A DNA stretch of 47,011 bases. It comes from Clostridiales bacterium (GTDB lineage Bacteria; Bacillota; Clostridia; Oscillospirales; Oscillospiraceae). Of this stretch, positions 1-8,063 are shown in pieces. Location: contig SFHI01000042.1 of the NCBI GenBank assembly GCA_004555705.1, forward strand, positions 1 to 47,011, written 5' to 3'. The position numbers and the translations under genes are program-made. The notes under the pieces were generated by a model. That model was not told the origin of the DNA, did no database searches, and saw nothing but the letters and a program-made list of their open reading frames with translations. The number at the start of each line of letters is the position of its first letter. The stretch's first letter is position 1.

Positions 1-120
1 ACGCACTTCGTATTCGCCGAAGTGCTGTTGGTTCAGGAAATGCAGTGCTGCCGGGAGGCATCAATGCCTCCCCTACAGTCACAAACCAACCTGTTTGAAT
101 ACTGTAAACAACAATTTATC
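1..120. repeat. Type D terminal-motif repeat, truncated by window edge (D0)
   Basis: The right end carries the superfamily terminus TAAACAACAATTTATC at 105-120. Inside is the perfect hairpin GGGAGGCAT-CA-ATGCCTCCC followed by CCTACAG, the counterpart of GGGAGCCAT-GA-ATGGCTCCC in the copies at 30780 and 36516. The stem differs by a G-C to C-G swap that keeps pairing. A second hairpin (GCACTTCG / CGAAGTGC) lies at the window start. The left end is outside the window. Confidence 0.75.
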
Positions 121-195
121 ACTTCATCCCCACAGCAAACGAACCCGCCATGCTTTTGGATAACCGGCTATTTTCCAATTGGTGAGAAAAAAAGG

Positions 196-223
196 TTGAC
201 ATTTCTGAAATCTATGATATAAT
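196..223 (+). promoter_or_regulatory. Sigma-A promoter of tRNA-Val
   Basis: TTGACA at 196-201 and TATAAT at 218-223 are separated by 16 bp, both perfect consensus hexamers. The tRNA begins 17 nt after the -10 box, so the transcript would have a short leader. Confidence 0.9.
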
Positions 224-240
224 TCTACCTGTTCCGGTAT

Positions 241-317
241 GGAGGCATAGCTCAGCTGGTTAGAGCGCATGCTTCACACGCATGAGGTCACAGGTTCGAG
301 TCCTGTTGTCTCCACCA
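241..317 (+). tRNA. tRNA-Val (anticodon CAC)
   Basis: The sequence folds as a complete cloverleaf: acceptor GGAGGCA pairs with TGTCTCC, the D arm is GCTC...GAGC, the anticodon stem CATGC/GCATG encloses the loop TTCACAC with anticodon CAC (reads GUG), and the T arm contains GGTTCGAGTCC. A73 and an encoded CCA end are present. It is a single-gene transcript between a consensus promoter and an intrinsic terminator. Confidence 0.95.
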
Positions 318-321
318 AATG

Positions 322-354
322 AAAATAGCATCCCAACCGGGATGCTATTTTTTT
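322..354 (+). terminator. Intrinsic terminator of tRNA-Val
   Basis: A 13-bp perfect stem (322-334 with 339-351), loop AACC, runs into a T tract ending at 354, immediately after the tRNA. Confidence 0.93.
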
Positions 355-380
355 GTTCCGCAAACCTTTCCTTGGACGGC

Positions 381-589
381 AAATTGTTGTTTAGCGCACT
401 AAAATAGAACTGTCATTGCGAACCAGCGCGCACGCTGGTGTGGCAATCCCCCAACAATTCAGGACGGTTCGTTAGGGCGTTTGTCCGCTTTTCGCAGATT
501 CAGGAATATCCGGGGGATTGCCACGCCAGTGTGCGCACTGGCTCGCAATGACAGCGTTTTATTCAGTGCGCACTTTCAAACAACAATTT
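381..589. repeat. Type A terminal-motif repeat (A1)
   Basis: Ends AAATTGTTGTTT (381-392) and AAACAACAATTT (578-589) are perfect inverted repeats. The inner arms TGTCATTGCGA...GGCAATCCCCC and GGGGGATTGCC...TCGCAATGACA are inverted. Left hairpin CCAGCG-CGCA-CGCTGG, right hairpin CCAGTG-TGCG-CACTGG. It fills the gap between tRNA-Val and sfsA. Confidence 0.93.
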
Positions 590-627
590 ATCTCTCTGCC
601 TGTATTCATCAGAAAGGGGTATATGCC

Positions 628-1320
628 ATGTATTATGCCAATATGGTTCCCGGGATTTTTCTGGACAGGCCCAACCGGTTTATTGCCCATGTGGAAATCG
701 ATGGGCAGACGGAAACCGTCCATGTGAAGAACACAGGCCGCTGCCGGGAGCTGCTGCCCCCGGGGGCAAGGGTCTGGTGCCAGCAGTCAGATAACCCTGC
801 CCGGAAAACAAAGTACGACCTGATCACCGTTCAAAAGGGCGATCTGCTCATCAACATGGATTCCCAGGCCCCCAACATCGCCGCCGAGGAATGGCTCCGC
901 TCCGGAGGGCTGGGGGAAATTGAGAACCTCCGCCGGGAGACCGTCCACGGGGATTCCCGGTTTGACCTGTCCTTTACCAAGGACGGGCGGCAGTGCTTCC
1001 TGGAGGTCAAGGGGGTCACCTTGGAAAATGACGGGGTCTGCGCCTTCCCCGATGCCCCCACGGAGCGGGGGGCCAAGCATCTGCGGGGCCTGCTGCGGGC
1101 GGCTCAGGAGGGGTACGGGGCCTATGTGCTCTTCGTCATCCAGATGTCCCCCGTCCGGTACCTCCACCCCAACGATGCCACCGACCCTCAGTTCGGGGAG
1201 GCCCTGCGCCGGGCCGCCGCAGGGGGCGTTCAGGTTCTGGCCGTGGACTGCCGGGTCACGGAAAGCACCATGGAAATCAAAACCTTCGTCCCCGTTTCCC
1301 TGGACGCCCCGGGTTCATAA
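628..1320 (+). CDS. sfsA: SfsA family DNA/RNA nuclease
   Basis: A 230-residue protein matching the SfsA family over its length. An N-terminal OB-like part carries the NTGRC motif (35-39, family NTGRM). It is followed by a PD-(D/E)XK nuclease-like domain: SRFDL (110-114), FLEVKGVTL (124-132), and the FPDAPTERGAKHL block (140-152) typical of SfsA. Family knowledge: SfsA was named for stimulating maltose metabolism in E. coli and later members were described as nucleases; the cellular role is unsettled. I chose ATG 628 because AGAAAGGGG precedes it by 8 nt and homology starts there; the reading frame is open further upstream but that part lies inside repeat A1. No terminator is evident before the groES promoter. 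Confidence 0.9.
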   Translation: MYYANMVPGIFLDRPNRFIAHVEIDGQTETVHVKNTGRCRELLPPGARVWCQQSDNPARKTKYDLITVQKGDLLINMDSQAPNIAAEEWLRSGGLGEIENLRRETVHGDSRFDLSFTKDGRQCFLEVKGVTLENDGVCAFPDAPTERGAKHLRGLLRAAQEGYGAYVLFVIQMSPVRYLHPNDATDPQFGEALRRAAAGGVQVLAVDCRVTESTMEIKTFVPVSLDAPGS

Positions 1321-1349
1321 ATTATTTACGGATTTTCCATTTTTGCCCC

Positions 1350-1378
1350 TTGCTTTTTTCCATAGATTGGGGTATAGT
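1350..1378 (+). promoter_or_regulatory. Sigma-A promoter of groESL
   Basis: TTGCTT at 1350-1355 and TATAGT at 1373-1378 with a 17-bp spacer, directly upstream of the CIRCE operator, so HrcA bound to CIRCE would overlap the start of transcription. Confidence 0.87.
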
Positions 1379-1381
1379 GTA

Positions 1382-1408
1382 TTAGCACTCAGGAAGAAAG
1401 AGTGCTAA
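1382..1408 (+). promoter_or_regulatory. CIRCE operator (HrcA site) of groESL
   Basis: TTAGCACTC, 9-nt spacer, GAGTGCTAA: a perfect match to the CIRCE consensus. HrcA represses class I heat-shock genes through this element. It lies 3 nt after the -10 box and about 70 nt before the groES start. A second perfect CIRCE precedes clpB at 36162. Confidence 0.97.
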
Positions 1409-1478
1409 ACACCGTAGATGTATGCAGACGCCTCTTCGGTGTCCGCGATCTAAATACAATTTGTATGGAGGGTAAATC

Positions 1479-1754
1479 ATGAAACTCAAGCCCATGGCAG
1501 ACAATGTGCTGCTGAAAGCCAACGAAGAGAAGGAAATGACCGCTTCCGGCATTATCCTCGCCACCACCAACAAGGAAAAGCCCGCGATCTACGAGGTCGT
1601 TTCCGTGGGCCCCGGCACCAAGGACGTGACCATGACCGTGGAGTGCGGACAGAAGGTGGTTGTCGGCAAGTTCGTCGGCACCGATGTGACCATCGACAAG
1701 GTTGAGTACAAGTTCGTCAAGCAGGATGACATCCTGGCTGTCGTTACCGACTAA
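1479..1754 (+). CDS. groES: Co-chaperonin GroES (Hsp10)
   Basis: A 91-residue GroES, the usual length. It forms the heptameric lid of the GroEL folding chamber in the cytoplasm. The mobile loop that docks on GroEL is visible around residues 14-36 (TASGIIL at 22-28), followed by the conserved KFVGTDV strand and the C-terminal KQDDILAVV. The start ATG follows TGGAGGG. It is the first gene of the CIRCE-controlled operon; groEL starts 14 nt after its stop, with AAGGAGG at the junction. I see nothing unusual in this subunit. Confidence 0.97.
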   Translation: MKLKPMADNVLLKANEEKEMTASGIILATTNKEKPAIYEVVSVGPGTKDVTMTVECGQKVVVGKFVGTDVTIDKVEYKFVKQDDILAVVTD

Positions 1755-1768
1755 GGAGGAAATTTACC

Positions 1769-3322
1769 ATGGCAAAGATGATTGTTTACGGCGAGGAAGC
1801 CCGCAAGAAGCTGCAGTCCGGCATCGACCAGCTGGCCGATACCGTCAAGGTTACCCTGGGACCCAAGGGCCGCAATGTGGTTCTGGGCAAAAAGTACGGC
1901 GCGCCCCTGATCACCAATGACGGCGTGACCATTGCCAAGGAAGTGGAGCTGGAGGATGCCTTTGAGAACATGGGCGCTCAGCTGATCCGCGAAGTCGCCA
2001 CCAAGACCAACGACGTGGCCGGCGACGGCACCACCACCGCCACCCTGCTGGCCCAGGCCATCACCCGCGAGGGCCTGAAGAACCTGTCCGCCGGCGCCAA
2101 CCCCATGGTCATGCGCAAGGGCATCGAGAAGGCTGTAGAGGCCGCCGTGGCTGCCATTAAGAAGAATTCCGTTGAGGCCATGGAGAAGGTGGGCACCGAG
2201 GGCGTCATCACCATCGAGGAGTCCAAGACCGCCGAGACCGGCCTGGACGTGGTGGAAGGCATGCAGTTCGACCGGGGCTATATCTCCCCCTATATGGTCA
2301 CCAACACCGACAAGATGGAAGCCGTCCTGGACGACGCCTACCTGCTGATTACCGATAAGAAGATCGCCTCCATTCAGGACATCCTGCCCATCCTGGAGCC
2401 CATCGTGAAGTCCGGCCGGAAGCTGGTCATCATCGCCGAGGATGTGGAGGGCGACGCCCTGGCCACCCTGCTTCTCAACCGTCTGCAGGGCCGGTTCAAC
2501 GTGGTCTGCGTGAAGGCCCCCGGCTTCGGCGACCGCCGCAAGGAGATGCTGCAGGATATCGCCATCCTCACCGGCGGCACCGTGATCTCCAGCGAGCTGA
2601 ACATGGAGCTGACCGACGCCCAGATGACAGACCTGGGCCACTGCCGTCAGGTTGTGGTGACCAAGGATACCACAACCATCGTGGACGGCGACGGTGCTGC
2701 TGAGGACATCAAGGCCCGGGCCCACATGATCCGCTCCGCCATTGCCACCACCACCTCCGACTACGACCGTGAGAAGCTCCAGGAGCGTCTGGCGAAGCTG
2801 AGTGGCGGCGTGGCCGTCATCAAGGTTGGCGCCCAGACCGAGGTCGCCATGAAGGAGAAGAAGCTGCGTGTTGAGGATGCCCTGAACGCCACCCGCGCCG
2901 CTGTGGAAGAGGGCATCGTGGCCGGCGGCGGCACCGCTCAGGTCAACGCCATCTCCGCTGTGGAAGAGCTGATTGCTACTCTGCACGGCGACGAGAAGAC
3001 CGGCGCCCGGATCATCGCCGCCGCGCTGCAGGCTCCCATCCGTCAGATCGCCGAGAACGCCGGCGTGGACGGCAGCGTGGTCTATGAGAAGATCCGCACC
3101 AGCGGCAAGGTGGGCTTCGGCTACGACGCCTACAGCGAGAAGTATGTGGACATGATCCCCGCCGGCATCGTGGACCCCACCAAGGTGACCCGCTCCAGCC
3201 TGGAGAACGCCGCCTCCATCGCCGCCTGCGTCCTGACCACCGAGTCCCTGGTTGTGGACAAGCCCGATCCCGCTGCCGATGCCGCCGCGGCCGCCGCAGC
3301 CCAGGGCGGCGGAATGTACTAA
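1769..3322 (+). CDS. groEL: Chaperonin GroEL with an internal in-frame deletion
   Basis: A 517-residue Hsp60 that aligns with GroEL from end to end: GPKGRNVVLGKKYG and the NDGVTIAKE block, the ATP-hydrolysis loop GDGTTT (85-90, catalytic Asp86, E. coli Asp87), apical domain VEGMQFDRGY, and GIVAGGGTA. The tail is GGGMY rather than GGM repeats. Oddity: after KKNSV (131-135) the sequence jumps to EAMEKVGTEG. Family members have about 26 more residues there, including the conserved IAQV..ISA.DEE.G.LI stretch of the intermediate-domain hinge, which contains nucleotide-contacting Ile150/Ser151 of E. coli. The join is in frame near base 2173; the rest is intact. Activity of this version is uncertain. 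It is co-transcribed with groES under CIRCE. Confidence 0.95.
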   Translation: MAKMIVYGEEARKKLQSGIDQLADTVKVTLGPKGRNVVLGKKYGAPLITNDGVTIAKEVELEDAFENMGAQLIREVATKTNDVAGDGTTTATLLAQAITREGLKNLSAGANPMVMRKGIEKAVEAAVAAIKKNSVEAMEKVGTEGVITIEESKTAETGLDVVEGMQFDRGYISPYMVTNTDKMEAVLDDAYLLITDKKIASIQDILPILEPIVKSGRKLVIIAEDVEGDALATLLLNRLQGRFNVVCVKAPGFGDRRKEMLQDIAILTGGTVISSELNMELTDAQMTDLGHCRQVVVTKDTTTIVDGDGAAEDIKARAHMIRSAIATTTSDYDREKLQERLAKLSGGVAVIKVGAQTEVAMKEKKLRVEDALNATRAAVEEGIVAGGGTAQVNAISAVEELIATLHGDEKTGARIIAAALQAPIRQIAENAGVDGSVVYEKIRTSGKVGFGYDAYSEKYVDMIPAGIVDPTKVTRSSLENAASIAACVLTTESLVVDKPDPAADAAAAAAAQGGGMY

Positions 3323-3344
3323 GCCTCCCCTCCCCCAATAACCG

Positions 3345-3376
3345 CCCCCTTCCGGCCCGCCGGAAGGGGGTTTTCC
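3345..3376 (+). terminator. Terminator of groESL
   Basis: Stem CCCCTTCCGG (3346-3355) / CCGGAAGGGG (3360-3369), loop CCCG, followed by GTTTTCC. It begins 23 nt after the groEL stop. Confidence 0.9.
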
Positions 3377-3433
3377 ATTCTTAGGAAAAACTTAATTTGC
3401 CAAAAGCGAGGGCATCGGGTAGAATAGCGATAT

Positions 3434-3807
3434 AGATTGTTGGTTAGCGTAACATTAAATGCTGTCATTGCGAACCAGTGCGCACACTGGTGTGGCAATC
3501 CCCCGGTCCTTCCACCATTTTTCGTTCATCGTGGTGTGTGCACACGTGATGATTGCGAAGCACACTCCTCCGCGCTAAGAGCCGCCTTCGGCGGTTGCGC
3601 TCTGGACGCGATAAGCGGGCGCAGTGGTGTGGCAATCCCCCGGATAGAGGGAAAATGTACCGAAAAGTTCCCAGGAAAGTGGGAGCTGCTGCGATTTTTG
3701 GTTGTAATCGTTACCTGGTTCTTTTCAACCGGGGGATTGCCACGCCAGTGTGCGCACTGGCTCGCAATGACAGGAAACTCGGAGGCGAAGCCGCCAAACA
3801 ACAATTT
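3434..3807. repeat. Type A repeat, enlarged copy (A2)
   Basis: The right end AAACAACAATTT is at 3796-3807; the left end is decayed (AGATTGTTGGTTA near 3434). Both arms carry CCAGTG/CACTGG hairpins. It is about 140 bp longer than other type A copies: after the first GGCAATCCCCC there is extra sequence (about 3505-3635, with stem GCCGCC-TTC-GGCGGT) leading to a second GGTGTGGCAATCCCCC at 3623-3640, as if a left half had been duplicated. Confidence 0.88.
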
Positions 3808-3846
3808 ATCCGCCTGTGAAAACCCTTTTGCTTTCGGAGGTCTATC

Positions 3847-4470
3847 ATGAGAAATCTGATGTATATGCTCATTGATCTGCTGAGCGGGGCCATCGTGGCG
3901 CTGCCGCTGGCGTGGCTTTTTCTGCGCCTTTGCGGAAACCGTCGCGGGAAAAGGTTTCTCCTGTACAGTCTGTTCATCCTCTACCTGTGCAAGATGTTTG
4001 ACGTGGTAGGCATCCCCGCCCTGCAGTACGTCCGCTGGGACCCCAACATCAGCCTGATCCCCCTTACGGACGAAAAGAATCTCCGCTTTTTCCTCCAGCT
4101 GGGGCTGAACGCGGCGATGTTCGCACCCTTCGGCTTCCTGCTCCCGGTTCTCTGGCGCAAATGCAGAAAATGGAATGTGACCGTTCTGTCGGGATTTCTC
4201 CTTTCCCTCTTCATCGAGCTCATACAGCTGTTTTCCAGCCGGGCCACGGATGTGGATGATCTGCTGATGAATACCCTGGGCGCAGGTTTGGGCTACAGCC
4301 TCGCCCGGATTTTCTTCCATAAAAAATGGACCCGGGATACAGCCCCCGGGACCTTCAAAGTCAGCGATTCCCTCAGCCTGACCGTATCCATCCTGATCCC
4401 ACTGCTTACCATCGTCCTTGTCAGAACTCCCATCTCCGATTGCATCTACCGCCTACCCCTGTTCGATTAA
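3847..4470 (+). CDS. VanZ-like membrane protein
   Basis: A 207-residue protein with the VanZ-like pattern: a first membrane segment (about 8-28), a second (38-55), the SLIPL motif, a helix with LNAAMFAPFGFLLPVL (about 88-103), a helix ending in the signature SLFIELIQLFSSRATDVDDL (119-140, acidic D-D residues), then LMNTLGAGLGY and a final C-terminal helix (180-195). VanZ family members are integral membrane proteins; VanZ itself gives low teicoplanin resistance, but the biochemical function is unknown. GGAGG at 3837-3841 precedes ATG. It lies between two type A repeats, so it is probably its own transcription unit. The family call is firm; no specific resistance role can be claimed. Confidence 0.85.
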   Translation: MRNLMYMLIDLLSGAIVALPLAWLFLRLCGNRRGKRFLLYSLFILYLCKMFDVVGIPALQYVRWDPNISLIPLTDEKNLRFFLQLGLNAAMFAPFGFLLPVLWRKCRKWNVTVLSGFLLSLFIELIQLFSSRATDVDDLLMNTLGAGLGYSLARIFFHKKWTRDTAPGTFKVSDSLSLTVSILIPLLTIVLVRTPISDCIYRLPLFD

Positions 4471-4490
4471 GGAATCACCGCAAAACAGAT

Positions 4491-4661
4491 AAATGGTTGT
4501 TTACAACATACGCCTCAAGTTTTCTGTCATTGCGAACCAGTCCGCAGACTGGTGTGGCAATCCCCCGGTTGAACGGGACCAGGTAACGATTACCCCACGC
4601 CAGTGTGCGCACTGGCTCGCAATGACAGCGTTTTATTTGGCGCACCTGTAAACAACAATTT
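4491..4661. repeat. Type A repeat, shortened (A3)
   Basis: Ends AAATGGTTGTTT (4491-4502) and AAACAACAATTT (4650-4661). Left hairpin CCAGTC-CGCA-GACTGG, right CCAGTG-TGCG-CACTGG. The centre is cut short: the sequence jumps from GTAACGATTACC directly to CCACGCCAGTG, so the GGGGGATTG half of the inner inverted repeat is lost. Confidence 0.9.
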
Positions 4662-4689
4662 ACCTCTCACCATTCAAAAGGAGAACATT

Positions 4690-5367
4690 ATGAAAAAGCT
4701 GATTTTTGCCCTTCTCGCACTCTGCCTCGTTCTGGCGGGGTGCTCCAACGCGGAGCCTGCGGCCACGCAGGCCTCTGAACCGGTGACCGAAACCACTGCC
4801 GTGCCGGAGACCGCCCCCGAACCTGAATCCACTGCCGCACCGATTACCGTGTCCCCCGTGCCCCAGGTCTGGGATAGGAACAACTGCACCCTTCCAGTTT
4901 CCCTGCTGAAGGGGGATGCCTATGTGGACGACGAGGGCGCCATGCAGATGCGGGTCATGGTCTACACCTGCGACCTGTACGATATGGCGGACATTGCCGC
5001 CCTTTCTCCGGGGGATATTCTGGTCATCTGGCGCGAAGAGCTGAAAATCGATACCCTCCAACGTCTGGAGGATGGCAGCGTGGTCATCAACGACTCCGTG
5101 GAGCTTCGCACCAACGAGGACGGCGTCCACTATCCGGTAATGCAAAACGATCACCCGGCTTACTACCCCCTGACACAGGCCACCTACCCGGTCTCCCCTG
5201 ACTTTGAATTCACGGATTCCGCAATTCCCGGCGAAGAGAAAACCTTCTATCCCGGAGACTTCCTGGTGGAGGACACCGGAATCGACTACGATTTCACCCC
5301 CTACAACACCACCATCCGCATCGAAAACGGCAAGGTAATCGAAATGCACCGAATCTATATCCCGTAG
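4690..5367 (+). CDS. Putative lipoprotein of unknown function
   Basis: A 225-residue secreted protein. Residues 1-20 are a lipoprotein signal (MKK, hydrophobic core) with lipobox LAGC, so Cys19 should be lipidated and the protein anchored on the outer face of the membrane. Residues 22-60 form a Thr/Glu/Pro/Ala-rich linker. The remaining 165 residues are hydrophilic and beta-rich in appearance; I do not recognise a family. The start ATG 4690 follows AAAAGGAG. It is flanked by repeats A3 and A4 and followed by a hairpin, so it is monocistronic. No enzyme motif is evident. Confidence 0.85.
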   Translation: MKKLIFALLALCLVLAGCSNAEPAATQASEPVTETTAVPETAPEPESTAAPITVSPVPQVWDRNNCTLPVSLLKGDAYVDDEGAMQMRVMVYTCDLYDMADIAALSPGDILVIWREELKIDTLQRLEDGSVVINDSVELRTNEDGVHYPVMQNDHPAYYPLTQATYPVSPDFEFTDSAIPGEEKTFYPGDFLVEDTGIDYDFTPYNTTIRIENGKVIEMHRIYIP

Positions 5368-5374
5368 CCACTCC

Positions 5375-5402
5375 AACCCCCAGGGCATCGTCCCCGGGGG
5401 TT
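5375..5402 (+). terminator. Probable terminator after the lipoprotein gene
   Basis: Stem AACCCCC / GGGGGTT with an inner GGG/CCC extension, 8 nt after the stop codon. Only a weak T-rich tail follows, so efficiency is uncertain. Confidence 0.6.
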
Positions 5403-5426
5403 CCGATTTCCCTGGGGAAGATAGAT

Positions 5427-5659
5427 AAATTGGTGTTTGTCGTTCTTTGCTGTCATTGCGAGCCAGTGCGCACACTGGCGTGGCAATCCCCCGGTTGAAT
5501 GGAATCAGGTAACGATTACCACCAAGAACTGTAACAATCCCCGCTTTTTCGGATGCTTATCGGTACATTTCCCCTCTAACCGGGGGATTGCCACGACCAG
5601 TCTGCGGACTGGTCTCGCAATGACAGAAAACTTTGACACGCAGCAACAAACACCAATTT
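5427..5659. repeat. Type A terminal-motif repeat (A4)
   Basis: Ends AAATTGGTGTTT (5427-5438) and AAACACCAATTT (5648-5659): the G allele on both ends. Left hairpin CCAGTG-CGCA-CACTGG, right CCAGTC-TGCG-GACTGG. It sits between two convergent genes. Confidence 0.93.
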
Positions 5660-5684
5660 GTCTGACGGGGCCTTAACGGCGCAA

Positions 5685-5710
5685 AACGAGGGGCCTTGCG
5701 GCCCCTCGTT
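5685..5710 (-). terminator. Terminator of the esterase/symporter operon
   Basis: Read on the minus strand: stem AACGAGGGGCC / GGCCCCTCGTT, loop GCAA, followed by TTTTG, 3 nt after the hydrolase stop. Confidence 0.9.
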
Positions 5711-5713
5711 GGT

Positions 5714-6469
5714 TCAGATATTGTCCTTTACAAAGGCGATCATTTCCTCCGCCACGGTTTTGCGGGCGGGGATGGAGGCGAAGTTGTGTCCGCCGCCCTC
5801 CACGGTGACCACCCTGGCTTCCCCATAGCAGGCCCGGTAGCCTTCGCAGGTTCGCTCGTCTACCAGCTTGTCGTCGGAGGCCCGGAGAATCAGAGCGCGT
5901 CCTTCGTAGCCCCTGGCCTCCTCAAAGGGGGCCGGGTGGCTTGCCATGTCGTAATTGAAGGCCATTTTGTACCTGAGGCCCTCCATGTCGAACCAATCCT
6001 GGCCCTTCTGGGTGACGGCATCCGCCCGCTGGGCGGCGCCGAACCACATCCCGGCTCCTGGGCACAGCAGGAGCAGTCCCCGGGGCTTCAGCTTCGGGGC
6101 GCAGGAGGCCGCCACATAGCCGCCCATGCTCTGTCCCGAAAGGAACAGCCGCTCCGGGTCCGCAAAGGGCTGAGCTGCCATCCAGGCGAACACATCCTCG
6201 GCATCGCGGTACAGACCCGTGAAGGTGCAGTCCTCAAATTCCCCGTCGCTTTCGCCGTTGCCGTAGAAATCGAAGCGGACACAGGCGATGCCCGCCTCTG
6301 CCAGAGCCCGCGCCAGAATCACATTCAGATTCTTATAGCCGCAGGCGTTGCCGGTGAAGCCGTGGAGCAGCAGCACGCAGGGGAACTTCCCCGCACCTTC
6401 AGGGATGGTGGCCACACCCCGCAGGGTGTGACCGTCCCGGTTTTTCATGGAAAACTGCTGAATGACCAT
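5714..6469 (-). CDS. Alpha/beta hydrolase, cinnamoyl-esterase (Est1E) type
   Basis: A 251-residue cytoplasmic alpha/beta hydrolase. HGFTG (36-40) forms the oxyanion loop, FDFYGNGESDG (66-76) is the strongly conserved block of Est1E-like feruloyl/cinnamoyl esterases, GQSMGG (112-117) holds nucleophile Ser114, SDDKLVDE (198-205) supplies the acid, and GGGHNF (225-230) supplies His228. No signal peptide. I prefer ATG 6469: it follows the symporter stop by 4 nt and uses a GGAG inside the symporter end; an in-frame upstream Met would lie within the symporter. The order symporter-esterase suggests uptake of an esterified glycoside or plant phenolic ester and its intracellular de-esterification. The substrate is inference; a generic carboxylesterase is the alternative. 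Confidence 0.87.
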   Translation of the reverse strand: MVIQQFSMKNRDGHTLRGVATIPEGAGKFPCVLLLHGFTGNACGYKNLNVILARALAEAGIACVRFDFYGNGESDGEFEDCTFTGLYRDAEDVFAWMAAQPFADPERLFLSGQSMGGYVAASCAPKLKPRGLLLLCPGAGMWFGAAQRADAVTQKGQDWFDMEGLRYKMAFNYDMASHPAPFEEARGYEGRALILRASDDKLVDERTCEGYRACYGEARVVTVEGGGHNFASIPARKTVAEEMIAFVKDNI

Positions 6470-6473
6470 GGGC

Positions 6474-7865
6474 TTACTCCTGAACGCGGGCAGCACGGCG
6501 GGCCTTCAGCTCGTCAATCATTTCCGCGGTCTTCTTCTTGCCCAGGGGGTACAGCAGGGCCAGGGCCACCACAGCCAGGCCGTAGCCCAGAGCGTAGATC
6601 AGGGTGTAGCCCTTCCAGATGGAATTGGTGACCGCTTCGGTCTGGACGGCGGCGTTCACATCATAGCCGATGATGGCCAGGGCAAAGCTGGACAGGGAGC
6701 TGGAAACGGCGCTGGCCAGCTTGCGGATGAAGGAGTAGGAGGAATAGACGATGCCCTCGTTGCGCTCGCCGGTCTGGAGCTCATGGTAGTCGATGGCATC
6801 ATTGACCATGGCCCACACCAGTACCTGCATACCGGAGGCGCCCAGGTAGCAGATGCCGTTGACGATGATGAACACCATGGCGCTGCGCAGGGGGAAGAAG
6901 TGCAGCACCAGGAACACCAGCGCCGCAAAGCCGGCGCCGTAGCAGCACCACTCCTTCTTGCCCAGCTTATTGGCCAGGGGCTGGGTGATGGCAAAGACGA
7001 TAATGGCGTACAGGACGCTCAGCATACCGGAGATGGCCTGGATTTTGACATTGCCGAAGTAATCCTTGTACAGGTAAGTATTCAGGCCGTTGACAATGGA
7101 AGCGCCGATCATGCCGATGAGGCTGAACAGCATCACACCCACCAGGGCCCGGTTCCGTGCGATTTCCCGCAGGACCTTGCCGTAGTGCAGCTTCTCGCCC
7201 TTGGGACGCTCCACCACCTGGACACGCTCCTTGCACCACACGCAGGTGATCTGCAGGCACAGCAGGCCGATGAGGGCGAAGATGGCAGCCAGCATCAGGA
7301 AGCGGCCGGCCACGGGCTGGTTGTCCACGTACAGGAACATGGGGCCCACGAACACGATAACGGTCATGAAGATGGTGCCGCCCATGGAGCGGTAGCGGGA
7401 CAGCGCGGTGCGGTGCTTGACCTCGTCGGTCATCACGCTGGAGAGGGTGCCGAAGGGCACGTTGACGCAGGTGTAGATGGCCTCATACAGCACATAGGTG
7501 ATGAACATGTAGGCCAGCCGCAGACCGTAGGCCAGGTTGCTCACGTTCACAAAGCCCAGCACGCACAGCACGGCCATGGGGAAGGAGAAGGCCCGAATCC
7601 AGGGGATGAACTTGCCCTTGGGGCCCGCTCTGCGGGAGTCCACAATGGCGCCGATGATGGGATCGTTGACGGCATCCCAGATTTTGGTGATCAGCATCAG
7701 AATGCCGATGTGGACAGGGTTGACCTTCAGGATCAGGGTGTAGAAAACCGTCAGATACATGGCCCGGAACTGCTCGGTGCAGCAGCAGCCCAGGTCGCCC
7801 AGGGTGTAGCCCAGCTTGTCCAGCATATTGAACCGGCGCACCTGGGTGTTGGGGGGTGTGCTCAT
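6474..7865 (-). CDS. GPH-family sugar:cation symporter
   Basis: A 463-residue transporter with about 12 membrane helices. It fits the glycoside-pentoside-hexuronide family (MelB/XynB-like): LGYTLGDLG near the N-terminus, the KIWDAVNDPIIGAIVDSRR block (about 61-79) with the family Asp pair, an RYRSMGG motif in the central loop, and DYHELQTGERNEG in the second half. Such proteins import oligosaccharides or glycosides with Na+ or H+. AAGGAGG lies 9 nt before ATG. It is the first gene of a two-gene operon and is divergent from an AraC regulator. The 300-bp upstream region is AT-rich with two TATAAT-like boxes and the palindrome ATCAA-AAA-TTGAT at 7968-7980, a candidate operator. Substrate unknown. 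Confidence 0.9.
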   Translation of the reverse strand: MSTPPNTQVRRFNMLDKLGYTLGDLGCCCTEQFRAMYLTVFYTLILKVNPVHIGILMLITKIWDAVNDPIIGAIVDSRRAGPKGKFIPWIRAFSFPMAVLCVLGFVNVSNLAYGLRLAYMFITYVLYEAIYTCVNVPFGTLSSVMTDEVKHRTALSRYRSMGGTIFMTVIVFVGPMFLYVDNQPVAGRFLMLAAIFALIGLLCLQITCVWCKERVQVVERPKGEKLHYGKVLREIARNRALVGVMLFSLIGMIGASIVNGLNTYLYKDYFGNVKIQAISGMLSVLYAIIVFAITQPLANKLGKKEWCCYGAGFAALVFLVLHFFPLRSAMVFIIVNGICYLGASGMQVLVWAMVNDAIDYHELQTGERNEGIVYSSYSFIRKLASAVSSSLSSFALAIIGYDVNAAVQTEAVTNSIWKGYTLIYALGYGLAVVALALLYPLGKKKTAEMIDELKARRAARVQE

Positions 7866-8063
7866 ATAGATTCCTCCTTTTTATTCTGAAACGGGTGTCT
7901 CCCCGCATTTCAATTTTATTATAGAAGGCATAAGGAAAAAATAATATGCAAAAATCGCTTGAAAACTATCAAAAATTGATGTATTATAGAAACAAGACAA
8001 TATATACAATTTTATCCATTTTATTCTGTATATTTCGCCAATTTCAAAGCGAATTGACCCGAC

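Noticed and set aside
1751..2986. Long minus-strand reading frame (about 411 codons) opposite groEL
   Set aside because: Low-complexity Gly/His/Leu-rich translation, a shadow of the highly biased groEL codons; no ribosome binding site or homology.
6474..7889. 475-codon plus-strand frame opposite the GPH symporter
   Set aside because: Gly/His/Gln-rich shadow; the minus-strand protein has clear transporter motifs and a good ribosome binding site.
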